DNA of 64,000 nt from Sphingobacterium daejeonense. Its GTDB lineage: Bacteria > Bacteroidota > Bacteroidia > Sphingobacteriales > Sphingobacteriaceae. A program made the position numbers and the translations under genes. The notes beneath the pieces are model-generated. The model saw nothing but the letters and a program-made list of their open reading frames with translations. It was not told where the DNA came from and made no database searches. This document shows positions 1-9,241 of this stretch, piece after piece. How positions within the stretch are numbered: position 1 is the stretch's first letter; each line of letters opens with the position of its first letter. The stretch is from NCBI RefSeq assembly GCF_901472535.1, contig NZ_LR590470.1, positions 248,001-312,000 of the forward strand, in the 5' to 3' direction.

Positions 1-610
1 GCAATCGGATCACCTACCTGCCGTAGCGGACAGGTAAGCGCATCCGCTGCGATAGCGGAGCAAGAACGGTCTTTGACATCGAGGAGTGAAACATTATCCC
101 GTGAGGAACGGGAAATTTTGCGAAAGTGAGGTAAGCCAATGCTTTGGCAATACCAATATGCTGAAAGCGCATTGGCAGGCGATAGCCCGGTCCGTACGGA
201 CTGACGTGAGTAGCTCCGACAACTTACCATAATCGGCAACAACGGATCTTTTCGGCTGCCCGTTGCCCGCTGCCGGTTCCTTTATTGAAAATCTTAATCT
301 CTATATCTGTAAACCGTTAAACCCCAAAGAAGCCATGACTCACTTTTGACACCGTTTCAATTGCGGACACTGCTTTGCTTTGCTGTCGAAATGGGCGCAA
401 AACTATCAGGTCCAAAATCCGCTCAAAAAATCAGAGGCATTCAAGCGGTATGGGCCTAAAAACGTACATCATTGGGTCGATCTGGGACTGTTGATCCTTC
501 TCAAGACGGCGACCACACCCGCAGCGGGGAGGGTCGACCGCATGGATATCGAAACCATCTGCAAATCCCAGCAGACCTAATCCTAATATAAACCTCCAAA
601 AACAATTATT
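1..610. other. Non-coding leader with inverted repeats
   Basis: No convincing gene is seen upstream of the primase-like gene. The first 300 bases are rich in short inverted repeats. TCCGCT/AGCGGA flank a 5-base loop near 44-60. GCCAATGC at 135-142 pairs perfectly with GCATTGGC at 169-176. A perfect 12-base palindrome, GTCCGTACGGAC, lies at 190-201. This spacing looks like a structured leader RNA or a protein-binding region ahead of the mobilisation genes. An open frame at 380-580 has no ATG start and no recognisable family, so it is not annotated. Function unknown. Confidence 0.4.
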
Positions 611-1444
611 ATGACATCTTACAATAAAATCATACCATCCAACGAAACGCCAGACCTCGTAACCCTGCTCAAAGCATTGGGGCATGAACCGATTTCAATC
701 AATTCCATTGAATTTGGGTACGCCAGTGTGTTTGGAAAGAGAAGCAATAACAAAATTGTACTAACGGTTAATCAACAATTTAACAGTTGGTTTGACAGCT
801 CACTTCGCAAAGGGGGAAAGCTCATGGATTTTGCCCATACCTATTGGCCAAACCTGTCTACCGCACAGATCGAAGGAAAACTTCGGGAGATACAGGCCAG
901 ATCAGCAAAAGAAAATAGGCCCCTTCGAAAACGGAAAGCAATCAGGATACCCGATTATCGTTTCGCCAGTGCTCACCCATTGGGGTATAACAATGAGTTT
1001 GCCAATTTTCTGTTGGAAAGCGATCTTTTGGAACTTGCCGATCTGAACATACAAGAAGTCCATTATTATGTCATCGATCAAAAGGGTAAGCGAAAGGACT
1101 TCTGTGCAGCAGGTTGGCAGAACGAAAACGGAGGATGGGAAGTGCGCGCCCAAAAATATTCGGGCTGTATCGGCACAAAAGGAATGACCTTTATTCCGGG
1201 AAGCCACTCCGTGCTTGCCATATTCCCGGAATATGTGGACTTTCTGAAAAGACGGAACGATGAGCATCTGTACTACGCATCTATACTGATACTGAACCAT
1301 CCCGAATTTTTGTCCGCCGCACTGAAACGTGCCAGCCATTTTAAAAAGGTACTATCCTATATCGATGATATGAGGCTAGGGTACCAATCAACGAGTGAAG
1401 TGTTCAAGGATAAACTACCGCATGCGGAGGTTAAACCCCTTTAA
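611..1444 (+). CDS. Primase-like ICE protein, degenerate Toprim
   Basis: This 277-residue protein resembles the DNA primase/Toprim proteins carried by Bacteroidota conjugative transposons. Residues about 60-85 (W-F-D...G-G-K-L-M-D-F) match the zinc-finger-like N-terminal part of such primases but lack the CHC2 cysteines. Residues about 140-200 closely parallel the next gene (AAGW...GW, IGTKG, F-I-P-G). In the Toprim position the acidic residues are lost: IFPEYVDFL stands where the neighbour has LFEGYMDCL, and no D-x-D motif follows. It is probably a non-catalytic paralog of the downstream gene, 17 bases away and likely co-transcribed. Family membership is fairly sure. A role in making the transferred single strand double-stranded is inference. 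Confidence 0.65.
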   Translation: MTSYNKIIPSNETPDLVTLLKALGHEPISINSIEFGYASVFGKRSNNKIVLTVNQQFNSWFDSSLRKGGKLMDFAHTYWPNLSTAQIEGKLREIQARSAKENRPLRKRKAIRIPDYRFASAHPLGYNNEFANFLLESDLLELADLNIQEVHYYVIDQKGKRKDFCAAGWQNENGGWEVRAQKYSGCIGTKGMTFIPGSHSVLAIFPEYVDFLKRRNDEHLYYASILILNHPEFLSAALKRASHFKKVLSYIDDMRLGYQSTSEVFKDKLPHAEVKPL

Positions 1445-1461
1445 TTATTCCATCCCTGCTT

Positions 1462-2415
1462 ATGTCAAAATATGTAAATGTGGATGACCTCCGGGAAATC
1501 GCAATTTCGGACTTCTTGGCCCGTCTCGGCCACTACCCGGTACGCAGGTCGGGCAAGGAACTATTTTACCACAGTATGCTACGGGAAACCAAGCAAGATA
1601 CGCCATCCCTTACCGTATGGGACGAGGGTGGAAAATGGATAGACCGGGGAGGCCCGAACTCGACGGGCATAAACGGCGGTAGTATCGTCCAGCTCGGCCT
1701 TGCCTATTGGCCAGGGCTTTCCTTTGTCGAGGTACTGGGAAAGATAAAGGATACCTGCGATATGCAGGTATCCATGATACCCGTTTATGAACCTGTCAAA
1801 TACCCTACAGAACAAGAGCAGAAAGGATACGCCTTTGAACTCGTACGAACACAGCCAATCGGCAGAAACTTTGTACTGACAAAATACCTTGAAGGACGAG
1901 GGATATTGGACATTGCACATGGATACATGCAAGAGATCTATTACAGAAACCGTCTTGATATCGAAAATAAAAGTATATTCTATGCCATCGGATGGAAGAA
2001 CGACCAATCGGGTTGGGAATTTACCAATGCCAAAGGCTTCAAGAGCAGTATCGGCAAAAAAGGAATTTCCGTGATACCCGGTAAGCCTGGACATGCCGTT
2101 CTCTTTGAGGGATATATGGACTGCCTAAGTTGGCTCAAAGTGAACCGCCCGGATCCTGCCCCTACAGCCATTGTACTGAACTCCATTGTCCAGTTAAAGA
2201 ATGCCATCGAGCGGATCAGGGAAATTCCCGAGGTGGACGTGTATTTCGACAACGACGGTCCCGGGCGCAACTGTACCCAAATGCTGATCGATGCCGTACC
2301 ACAGGCTAAAGACCGTTCGGGTGTTTATGGGTCGCACAAGGATTACAACGATATGCTAAGGGCAGTCCTAAATGAGCAGGAAGTACAGCTTCAGAGAGCG
2401 TGGCAGAAGCGCTGA
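1462..2415 (+). CDS. Toprim-domain primase-like protein
   Basis: This 317-residue protein has a primase-like N-terminus, with W-x-D-x-G-G-K-W-I-D-R-G-G and G-G-S-I-V-Q-L at about residues 50-75. It ends in an intact Toprim domain. The conserved glutamate is in LFEGYMDCL near residue 215 and the D-x-D motif is in YFDNDGPGRN near residue 265. In conjugative elements such proteins are thought to prime complementary-strand synthesis after transfer. It follows its degenerate paralog by 17 bases and precedes the mob genes, which fits a DNA-processing role. The start is the ATG that begins M-S-K-Y-V-N-V-D-D-L. No frameshift is seen. Confidence 0.8.
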   Translation: MSKYVNVDDLREIAISDFLARLGHYPVRRSGKELFYHSMLRETKQDTPSLTVWDEGGKWIDRGGPNSTGINGGSIVQLGLAYWPGLSFVEVLGKIKDTCDMQVSMIPVYEPVKYPTEQEQKGYAFELVRTQPIGRNFVLTKYLEGRGILDIAHGYMQEIYYRNRLDIENKSIFYAIGWKNDQSGWEFTNAKGFKSSIGKKGISVIPGKPGHAVLFEGYMDCLSWLKVNRPDPAPTAIVLNSIVQLKNAIERIREIPEVDVYFDNDGPGRNCTQMLIDAVPQAKDRSGVYGSHKDYNDMLRAVLNEQEVQLQRAWQKR

Positions 2416-2821
2416 TTTTTAGAGATTCGAAAACGATTGTTCAGCTAAATAGGTAATCCGATATAGTTACATACCGAAGCTAGCTCTATTGCCATTCCGA
2501 AATATTGGCATCCATATGCTCCGATAATCCGATATACAGCTATTCAGAAAGCAGTGCATATCGATATTCATATATCCCACTATAGGTGTTGTATCCAGAT
2601 AGGAGACGATATGATATTTTATGGCCACATATAGATTTAGGGATTTAAGTTAAATGGATATCAATCCGACAACGCCGAACCTACAGGGGAAAGTACGAAA
2701 AAATCATACTTGCAGAACATCGCGGTTCCGATGAGACAGGGATGTACCGGAGTAGGTAAAGGCCGAAGCTCGTCATTATCCTGCAAAGCACCGACAAAGA
2801 AAAAGAATTCAAATTAAAGCT
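2416..2821. promoter_or_regulatory. Intergenic region, candidate oriT
   Basis: This 406-base gap between the Toprim gene and mobA contains no plausible ORF. It is more AT-rich than its neighbours. It holds two copies of TAATCCGATATA, at 2454-2465 and 2525-2536, 71 bases apart, and many further GATAT cores. Nearer mobA, AAGTA and TACTT form a small inverted repeat around 2693-2713. In Bacteroidota conjugative transposons the origin of transfer usually lies immediately upstream of mobA/mobB. That, plus the lack of coding potential, is the basis for calling it a candidate oriT and promoter region. The nick site itself cannot be identified. Confidence 0.4.
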
Positions 2822-3233
2822 ATGAAATACAAAAAAGCAGACCGAAAATCCACAGGACATGTACAGCGTCACCGGCGCTTTGAGCTCCGGTTGAGCGATG
2901 AGGAACACGCACAGTTTCTCGAACTTGAAATAGCACTTAGCATGAACCGTGCGGACATCGTGCGAATCTGGGTACTACAACATTCCAAAAAGATGTTGGT
3001 CAATACCACCGAAATCATGAAACTGTTGGACAGTATCGGCACAGAGATCGGTCGGTCAGGCAACAAAATCAACGAAATGGCGAAAACAAGCCAACATCTT
3101 GCAACAACAGGGAATTTTGCAGCCCAGCCTGATCCGTGACCTTGCCCCCTTGTTCACCGAATATATCCAGTTGCAAAGGAGGTTGGAACGGACCTTCCGA
3201 CATCTCCTCAGACTTATAAGGAGACAGGCATGA
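2822..3233 (+). CDS. mobA: MobA relaxosome accessory protein, frameshifted
   Basis: The first 88 or so residues match MobA-type relaxosome accessory proteins of Bacteroidota conjugative transposons. They include a basic N-terminus, R-F-E-L-R-L-S-D-E-E-H typical of ribbon-helix-helix DNA binders, and G-R-S-G-N-K-I-N-E. The frame then runs into a stop at about 3139. A shift at about 3085-3095 restores an open frame reading A-N-I-L-Q-Q-Q-G, then L-I-R-D-L-A-P-L-F, up to the TGA at 3231. That TGA overlaps the mobB ATG, as expected for this pair. One base lost or two gained would explain the break. MobA should bind oriT and help the relaxase. The break is probably a sequencing error. Confidence 0.7.
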
Positions 3234-4478
3234 TCGTCAAGATATTAAAAGCGGTCTGCCACTTTCAGGGGGGTGCGTTACAACACGGACAAAGTTGACA
3301 AGGATAAAGGGGAACTGATGAAAGTATCGGGTTTCGGTGCCCTGCACGCCCTGCAAAATCCCAGCCCAAAGGATTACGTCAATTATCTGGAGGCCCAATC
3401 CGCTGCCAGCAAACGGACGAAGTTTCCGCAGCTGCACGCAGTCATTTCCGGCAAAGGTCGCTCGCATAGTAAGCATGAGCTTGCTGCCATTGCCGACCGA
3501 TGGATGGACGGTATGGGTTATGGCGAACAGCCTTATCTCTTGGTATTCCATAAGGACACAGCAAACAACCATATACATATCATTTCCACGCGGGTAGGCC
3601 GCAACGGCAAAAAGATAAACGACAACTTCGAGATAATCCGTGCCCACGAAGTGCTCAACCGTATCCTTGGCACGGACGTCAAACAACAGACAGAGAAGGA
3701 TATCGGAAAAGTCCTGACCTATGGTTTCTCCATGCGGGAGCAATTCATGATGGTACTTGGGTCACTGGGCTATTCCCTCAAGCTATGTGATAAGGAATAT
3801 CAGATCTTCCGTTACGGCAAAAGGCAAGGCACGGTGTCATTGGAACAGGTGGACGCCAAGATCGCAACTTTCAGCAAAGACATCAGTCGGCTTGGGCAGC
3901 TCCGGGCAGTCTTTGCTAAATATCAAGACCAATACGATCCGGCGGTGGTTCATACTCCGGCTCCACTTCCCGGCAACAGGCCGTCCGCTCCATCCGGCTA
4001 TACATCAGCAATGGCGCAAATGCTATCGGCCAAAATCGGGGTACAGGTCATATTCCACGGTAAGGACGGAAAACCGCCATACGGCTACACGATCATTGAC
4101 CATTCGAGGAAAATGGTATATAAAGGCAAAGACCTCATGCCATTGGCAGAATTTATCACACCATCGGAAGACAGACACAAAATATCGCCTAAAGCGGATA
4201 TAACGAAACCTACTTTAAAGGGGCGTGTATCCCGGCCGGAAGAAACAGTCACCGAGAACGGTTATGTGCAATCAGCCAAAGACGACTTCGCAGAGCCGAA
4301 CGAAAAAGAACGGAAATCGGTATCCGAAGAAACCACCATAGTTGCCGATCATGTACAGGGAACAGCCGATCAATGGATACCGAATATCCAGATCGATATT
4401 TCCGACGACATCGACGACGAGGCGATCCACGGGCGCAACCGGAGGCGTAAGCGCAAGGCCCGCACAAATACCCGTTGA
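3230..4478 (+). CDS. mobB: MobB relaxase, frameshift near start
   Basis: This is the relaxase (mobilisation nuclease family) that nicks oriT and pilots the strand into the recipient. The ATG at 3230 overlaps the mobA stop and begins M-I-V-K-I-L-K. One base must then be skipped near 3248-3256 to enter the long frame containing F-R-G-V-R-Y-N-T. The metal-binding histidines are in NNHIHIISTRV, about 110 residues in, and the tyrosine of V-R-Y-N-T is a nucleophile candidate. The last 100 residues are charged and low in complexity, typical of this family. The intact remainder is about 400 residues. It is transcribed with mobA and followed by the ParA-type ATPase. Confidence 0.85.
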
Positions 4479-4515
4479 CACCCCTTTATCAACAACACCA
4501 TTAACACAATGCACT

Positions 4516-5152
4516 ATGCTCATACTCATTGGAAACCAAAAAGGCGGGGCGGGAAAAAGTACGCTCACCCTGCTGCTCGCCAATTACCTGGCCCAGCAAC
4601 AGGAACGGCGGGTTACGATACTTGACATGGATTACCAGCAATCACTTTCCGCCAAAGCCGAGAAAGCAAAGATTTTGGAAAATGAACCACTGTACGAAAT
4701 CGTACCTGCCGATCTTGGCCATTTTCCTGCAATGCAACGGAAACTGGAAAAATCACGGAACGAAATCGTACTCGTAGACCTGCCGGGCAAGATGGACGAC
4801 GACGGGTTGATACCCATATTCGCCGCCGCCGATGCGGTACTCTGTCCGTTTGCCTTTGACGAATTTTCCGTGGATTCGACATTGCTGTTTGCAATGGTCA
4901 TCGGCAAGATCAACAGTCGGGCTCCCTTGGTTTTTCGTACCTAACCGTATCAAGAACACCGTCAAGTACGAAACCCGCACGGAAGTCGAAAAGGTACTTC
5001 GGGTGTTCGGCACTGTAGCCCCCGGTCTGCCGGATCGCATAGACTTCCAGCGGGTAAATTCGTTACACACACCGAGCATCCTGTATCCCGTTATCCTGCC
5101 ATTACTGGACCTTATCTATGATCAGTACATCGCCAAGCAAGTATCACCTTGA
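4516..5152 (+). CDS. ParA-family ATPase, frameshifted
   Basis: The protein begins with a deviant Walker A motif, GNQKGGAGKST, at about residues 5-15. It continues with LDMDYQQS (A-prime motif) and VLVDLPG (Walker B), which defines a ParA/MinD-like ATPase. ATPases of this kind sit next to mobB in many Bacteroidota ICEs; partition or transfer-complex positioning is inferred, not shown. The frame breaks at about 4925-4932 (TCCCTTGG). One base removed restores P-W-F-F-V-P-N-R and the remaining 70 residues to 5152. A longer ORF opening at 4342 overlaps mobB, so the ATG at 4516 is preferred. Confidence 0.8.
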
Positions 5153-5492
5153 TCTCAATAAAAATCCTTGCCGACGCGCTGCGGATTCCAAACGGAAAGG
5201 GGAACCGCCACAGCCATAAGAAATCCCCCTGCAGGGCAAAAGGGAGACACCAAAGAAAAAAGCGGAAACGCTGGAACGCCTGTTTGAAAGTATCCAAAAC
5301 CATGAACTGACCGGACGTGAACGGTTACTAATCCGCCTGGACGACAAGACCCTTTTTCTGCTCAAAAAACTGAATGTTGCCAAAGACATTAACATGACAA
5401 AGATCATGTCTTTCAGCCTGCACCAATTTCTAAAAACCCATCCCGAACTCACCCGGTACATCAAAGAACACATTAAAACCCTTGATCTATGA
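5118..5492 (+). CDS. DUF3408-like transfer protein, internal stop
   Basis: The ATG at 5118 overlaps the end of parA and opens a frame reading M-I-S-T-S-P-S-K-Y. It is interrupted by TAA at 5217-5219, then continues in the same frame to the TGA at 5490-5492, which overlaps the next ATG. The C-terminal 90 residues (LLIRLDDKTLFLLKKLN, then TKIMSFSLHQFLKTHPEL) resemble the C-terminal part of DUF3408 proteins found at this position in Bacteroidota tra operons. Either two compensating indels or a true nonsense codon separates the halves. No catalytic motif is seen. Function is unknown beyond the conjugative context. Confidence 0.55.
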
Positions 5493-5809
5493 ACTGGACA
5501 CAATTCCTGCTCGGCGTTATCGCCATCTATGGCATTTACTATGCCCTAAACGTACTGTATGACCTTTTTATCCACCGCCGTGCTCCACGGGCGGCCGATG
5601 GAGGAAACGAACTGACATTTGATGAAGATTCACCGCCAGAAAGGGTTATTCCCGAACCATCCAAAAGAGAAAACGAACCTATAGTAACCGAGGGGAAACC
5701 CGTTATCTCGTCCGGCCCCCTGCAATCCACAGGAGGCATAAACCTAAAGCAGCTCGTATCGCTCGTACAGAACGACGTTATCGAGTACACCAAAGCCATC
5801 CCTTATTGA
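5489..5809 (+). CDS. Small membrane-anchored transfer protein
   Basis: This 106-residue protein has one hydrophobic N-terminal helix at about residues 5-27. An acidic, proline-rich linker and a conserved-looking C-terminal helix (I-N-L-K-Q-L-V-S-L-V-Q) follow. Its start overlaps the preceding stop (ATGA), which implies translational coupling. It occupies the traD-like position, between the DUF3408-like gene and the DUF4134 gene. No enzymatic motif is visible. A role as a small inner-membrane component of the mating-pair apparatus is inferred from context only. Confidence 0.6.
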   Translation: MNWTQFLLGVIAIYGIYYALNVLYDLFIHRRAPRAADGGNELTFDEDSPPERVIPEPSKRENEPIVTEGKPVISSGPLQSTGGINLKQLVSLVQNDVIEYTKAIPY

Positions 5810-5816
5810 ATCCATT

Positions 5817-6122
5817 ATGCGACCAATCCGCTTTGTGGCAGTATTCCTCACTGCCATTTTTTTTGACCTGTACGCAACCGCCCAGCCCGGCCTTGCGGAA
5901 TTTAGGGAAGTGCGCAGGGAAGTCAATACGTGGTACTACAACTTCTCTGACCTTGCCTTTGTCATCGGTGCCGTGTGCGGACTGCTCGGCGGTTTGCGGG
6001 TGTACAGCAACTGGCAGTCCGGCAAGCACCACATCGATGCGCAGGTCATGGGATGGTTCTTTTCCTGCCTGTTCCTGTCGCTCGTCGGCGCCGCACTAAA
6101 GGCCCTTTTCGGGGTAAACTGA
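5817..6122 (+). CDS. traE: TraE-type DUF4134 membrane protein, copy 1
   Basis: This 101-residue protein has a signal peptide (AVFLTAIFFDLYATAQ) and two membrane helices. G-G-L-R-V-Y-S-N-W-Q-S-G-K follows the first helix, and the end is G-A-A-L-K-A-L-F-G-V. This is the DUF4134 (TraE) pattern and is topologically like VirB2-type pilin precursors. It is one of two tandem DUF4134 genes; copy 2 shares the G-G-[LI]-R-V-Y and K-A-[LF]-F-G-V motifs. It was identified from these motifs and its place in the tra order. The pilin-like function is inference. Confidence 0.75.
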   Translation: MRPIRFVAVFLTAIFFDLYATAQPGLAEFREVRREVNTWYYNFSDLAFVIGAVCGLLGGLRVYSNWQSGKHHIDAQVMGWFFSCLFLSLVGAALKALFGVN

Positions 6123-6163
6123 CAATCCAATCATTTTTTATTCACTTTTTATCCATTATCTCT

Positions 6164-6472
6164 ATGACAGTAAACACTAAAAAACTGTTTGCAATGGCCG
6201 CGCTTTGCCTTTCCGCGGCCCAATCAACATTCGCACAAGGTGGTACCGTGGGTATCGATGCCGCCACATCATCGCTCACCAGCTATGTAGACCCCATTTC
6301 GACGCTCATTTTGGCGATCGGCGCGGTCGTCGGCCTGATCGGGGGAATACGGGTGTACATCAAGTGGAACAGCGGAGATCAGGACATCAATAAGGAACTG
6401 ATGTCATGGGGAGGTTCCTGCCTGTTCTTGGTACTCGTGTCGGTGGTCATCAAAGCGTTTTTCGGCGTATGA
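6164..6472 (+). CDS. traE: TraE-type DUF4134 membrane protein, copy 2
   Basis: The ATG at 6164 is chosen because it is followed by a clear signal peptide (LFAMAALCLSAAQSTFAQ), whereas the upstream extension overlaps traE copy 1. The 102-residue product has two membrane helices, G-G-I-R-V-Y-I-K-W-N-S-G-D, and a terminal V-I-K-A-F-F-G-V, all characteristic of DUF4134. The stop overlaps the traF start (GTATGA). Like copy 1, it is probably a small inner-membrane or pilin-like component of the conjugation apparatus. Confidence 0.8.
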   Translation: MTVNTKKLFAMAALCLSAAQSTFAQGGTVGIDAATSSLTSYVDPISTLILAIGAVVGLIGGIRVYIKWNSGDQDINKELMSWGGSCLFLVLVSVVIKAFFGV

Positions 6473-6780
6473 CACAAGAGCGTTATCCGATCTATAAGGG
6501 GCTGCAAAAGCCCCTTATTTACCGCGGTTTCAAGGGTAAGTTTATCTATTGGGGCATAGGCTCCCTTATCGGCGGCCTGGCCATCGGTGGGCTTATCGGC
6601 GCACTGACCAACCTGATCCTGGGCGGCTTTGCCACCCTTGCCCTGATGGGTGCAGGACTTGCCTATACATTCATGAAACAGGGTAACGGTCTCCATGACA
6701 AAACCCGCCACCGAGGCGTATTTATCCATACCGCAAAATTATCGATCAGCTATGAGAACAGAGAGAAAGACAGCCTTTGA
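6469..6780 (+). CDS. traF: TraF-type DUF4133 membrane protein
   Basis: The ATG at 6469 overlaps the preceding stop. The 103-residue product begins with Y-P-I-Y-K-G-L-Q-K-P-L-I-Y-R-G-F-K-G. A glycine-rich pair of membrane helices follows (L-I-G-G-L-A-I-G-G, then A-L-M-G-A-G-L-A-Y). This is the hallmark of DUF4133/TraF, which resembles VirB3 in size, topology and position just before the VirB4-like ATPase. It probably recruits TraG to the membrane, by analogy with VirB3. No frameshift is seen. Confidence 0.82.
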   Translation: MTQERYPIYKGLQKPLIYRGFKGKFIYWGIGSLIGGLAIGGLIGALTNLILGGFATLALMGAGLAYTFMKQGNGLHDKTRHRGVFIHTAKLSISYENREKDSL

Positions 6781-9241
6781 AATGCCCTACGTGGGTATTG
6801 ACCATTATCAGGGAATGTCCATACTGTACGGTGAGCGTGGCGATTTTTCAGTCGTGATGCGACTGACCAATCCTGTCTTACAGTATGGTGCCGATCCCGA
6901 AGCCTATACCGCTTTCCAACAGGTATTGCTTAACGTCATCAAGATACTTGGCGAGGGACATATCATCCAAAAGCACGACGTATTCATCAAACGGAAATAC
7001 CGCCCCAAACCTGCAACCGAGTTCTTGGAACAGAAATACCAAGAACATTTTGAAGGTCGGGAATATACCGAGATCAGAACCTATCTGACCGTTACCCGTC
7101 TGGTCAAAAAAGGGGCATTCTATACGTATGACAAAAAAGTGCTGGCCACTTTCGGGCAGAACATGGCCAAAGTATTTGATCTGCTTTCCGGCGCCGCACT
7201 TAACCCAGCATACCTTACCGAAGCGGAAATAAACCGTTTCGTAAACAGGGTGCTCGCCGTAGAGTTTGAACAGCCGCACATCACATTGGACAATCTCCGC
7301 TGCGGAGACCGCGGGTTGCAGATCGGTGACCGAACCGTCCGCTGTATCAGCATGGTGGGCACCGATTCGGTTGACCTGCCCGAAAAGGTCGGAACGTTCA
7401 CGGCCAAAAATGAAACGAACGGTATGCGCGATTTTCCGGTGGACAACCTTTTTTTCCTGCACAATGTTCCGGGTTACCGCACCATTATCTATAACCAATT
7501 ATTGGAGATACCCAGCCAACAGATCACGCTCGGTAAACTTGAAGTAAAGCGTAAAAGGCATTCGAGTGTACCTGATCCGGCCAACCTCATGTGCGTGGAG
7601 GACATCGACCGTTTATTGGTGGACGTAGCACGTGATAACCAGTTATTGGTAAATGCACATTATTCCATGATCGTATGTGCCGATACGGACAAGATCGACA
7701 AGACGGCCAATTTTATCGAAGCCGCCCTGTTCCAGCAAGGGATCATCCCGTCACGCAATGCTTACAACCAATTGGAACTTTTCCGTTGTGCCCTGCCGGG
7801 TGTTGGCGTGGAACTGAAAAAATACGATTGGTTCCTGACGACAGCTGATGCCGCGCTTTGTTTCTTTTTCAAGGAACGGCTACCGACGGACGAACCCTCG
7901 GAGTTTCTGTTAAGGTTTACCGACCGTTCAAGGGGTGCCCGTGGCGATTGACCCATCGGATTTGGTTATGAGGACAGGCCGTATAAAAAATCGCAATCGC
8001 TTCGTTTTGGGGAGCAGTGGTACGGGTAAAAGTTATGCCATAAATGCGATCTGTCAGCAGTACCTGCAATACAACATGGACGTGGTGATCGTGGACGTGG
8101 GACATTCCTATTCCGGTCTTTGCAGTACCTACGGGGGCAAGTACATCACCTATTCGGAGGAAAAGCCCATTACGATGAACCCCTTTGCGATCAGCGAGGA
8201 AGAATACAACATCGAGAAAAAGGATTTTTTGATAACGTTGATCTGTCTGCTCTGGAAAAGTTCCGAGGTTCGGTATCCACTGTCGAGCGTGACGTAATTT
8301 CCAATGTCATTTCAGCCTATTACGCCCATCATTTCGATAAGGCCATCGAAGACCGTGTAGACAGGTTGGACTTCAATTCCTTTTATGAATTTGCCGTTCA
8401 GAAAATCCCCGATATAAGGAACGAAGAAAGCATTGCTTTTGACGTGGAGGAATTTCGGTTTGTATTAAAGAAGTTTTACAGAGGGGGTGAATACGAAGCG
8501 ATACTGAACGAAGATGCCGACCAATCCCTGTTCAACGAACGGTTCATAGTCTATGAAATTGACAATATACAGAATAATAAAACGCTCCTGCCAATTGTCA
8601 CGCTCATCATTATGGATCTGTTCGTACAAAAGATGCGCCACCGGAAGAACCGCCGGAAAACGCTGATATTGGAAGAAGCATGGCGGGCCATTTCGTCGCC
8701 CATGATGGCGAATTTCCTTTTATACCTGAACAAGACCGTACGGAAATTCTGGGGGGAAATCATCGAGGTGACACAGGAGATCAACGACATCATCGGCAAC
8801 CCCATAATCAAGGACAGCATCATAAACAATTCGGACACCATCATCCTGCTCCAACAGAACGAAGCCGACTTTAGAAAGGTCGCCGAAGTGCTTTCCATAG
8901 GCGAAGCCGAGCAGAAGAAGATTTTCACGATCAACCGTCTCGACAACAAAGACGGACGTGCCCGTTTCAACGAGTTCTATATCCGGCGTGGAAATACAGG
9001 TGAAGTTTACGGCGTGGAGGTCAGCATGTACCACCACTTGGCATTCACGACCGAAAAACCCGAAAAAAGCGCCGTGGAGATTTATGCCAAACATCATGGC
9101 AGCTACCCAAAAGCCCTAACGGCGTTCGTGTCCGACATGGAAAAGAGCGGTCTTGCATTGGGCGATTTTGTGCAAAGGGTGAACGAGAACAACGCGCCCG
9201 CCAGCACACAAAGAGAATATTTTAAACCTGATTTTACATGA
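6752..9241 (+). CDS. traG: TraG VirB4-type conjugation ATPase, two frameshifts
   Basis: This is the large VirB4-like ATPase of the type IV secretion machinery. The reconstructed length is about 830 residues, normal for TraG. Walker A is GSSGTGKS and Walker B is LILEEAW. The N-terminal half contains the usual MSILYGERGDFSVVMRLTNP segment. The frame breaks twice: near 7925-7940 (T-D-R then V-P-V-A-I-D-P-S-D) and near 8255-8275 (L-L-W-K-S-S-E then S-V-S-T-V-E-R-D). The ATG at 6752 (M-R-T-E-R-K-T-A-F) overlaps traF by 29 bases; an in-frame start at 6695 is possible. The stop overlaps the next ATG. Confidence 0.88.

Noticed and set aside
380..580. 66-codon plus-strand frame in the leader region
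   Set aside because: It needs a TTG start, matches no family I recognise, overlaps an equally long minus-strand frame, and lies in a repeat-rich non-coding interval.
902..1339. 145-codon minus-strand frame inside the first primase-like gene
   Set aside because: It lies wholly within a plus-strand gene with clear family motifs, and its translation is low in typical protein features, so it is a shadow frame.
6752..9241. True pseudogenisation of the conjugation machinery
   Set aside because: Breaks affect chromosomal housekeeping genes at the same rate as tra genes and can each be bridged by one base, so inactivation of the ICE should not be inferred.
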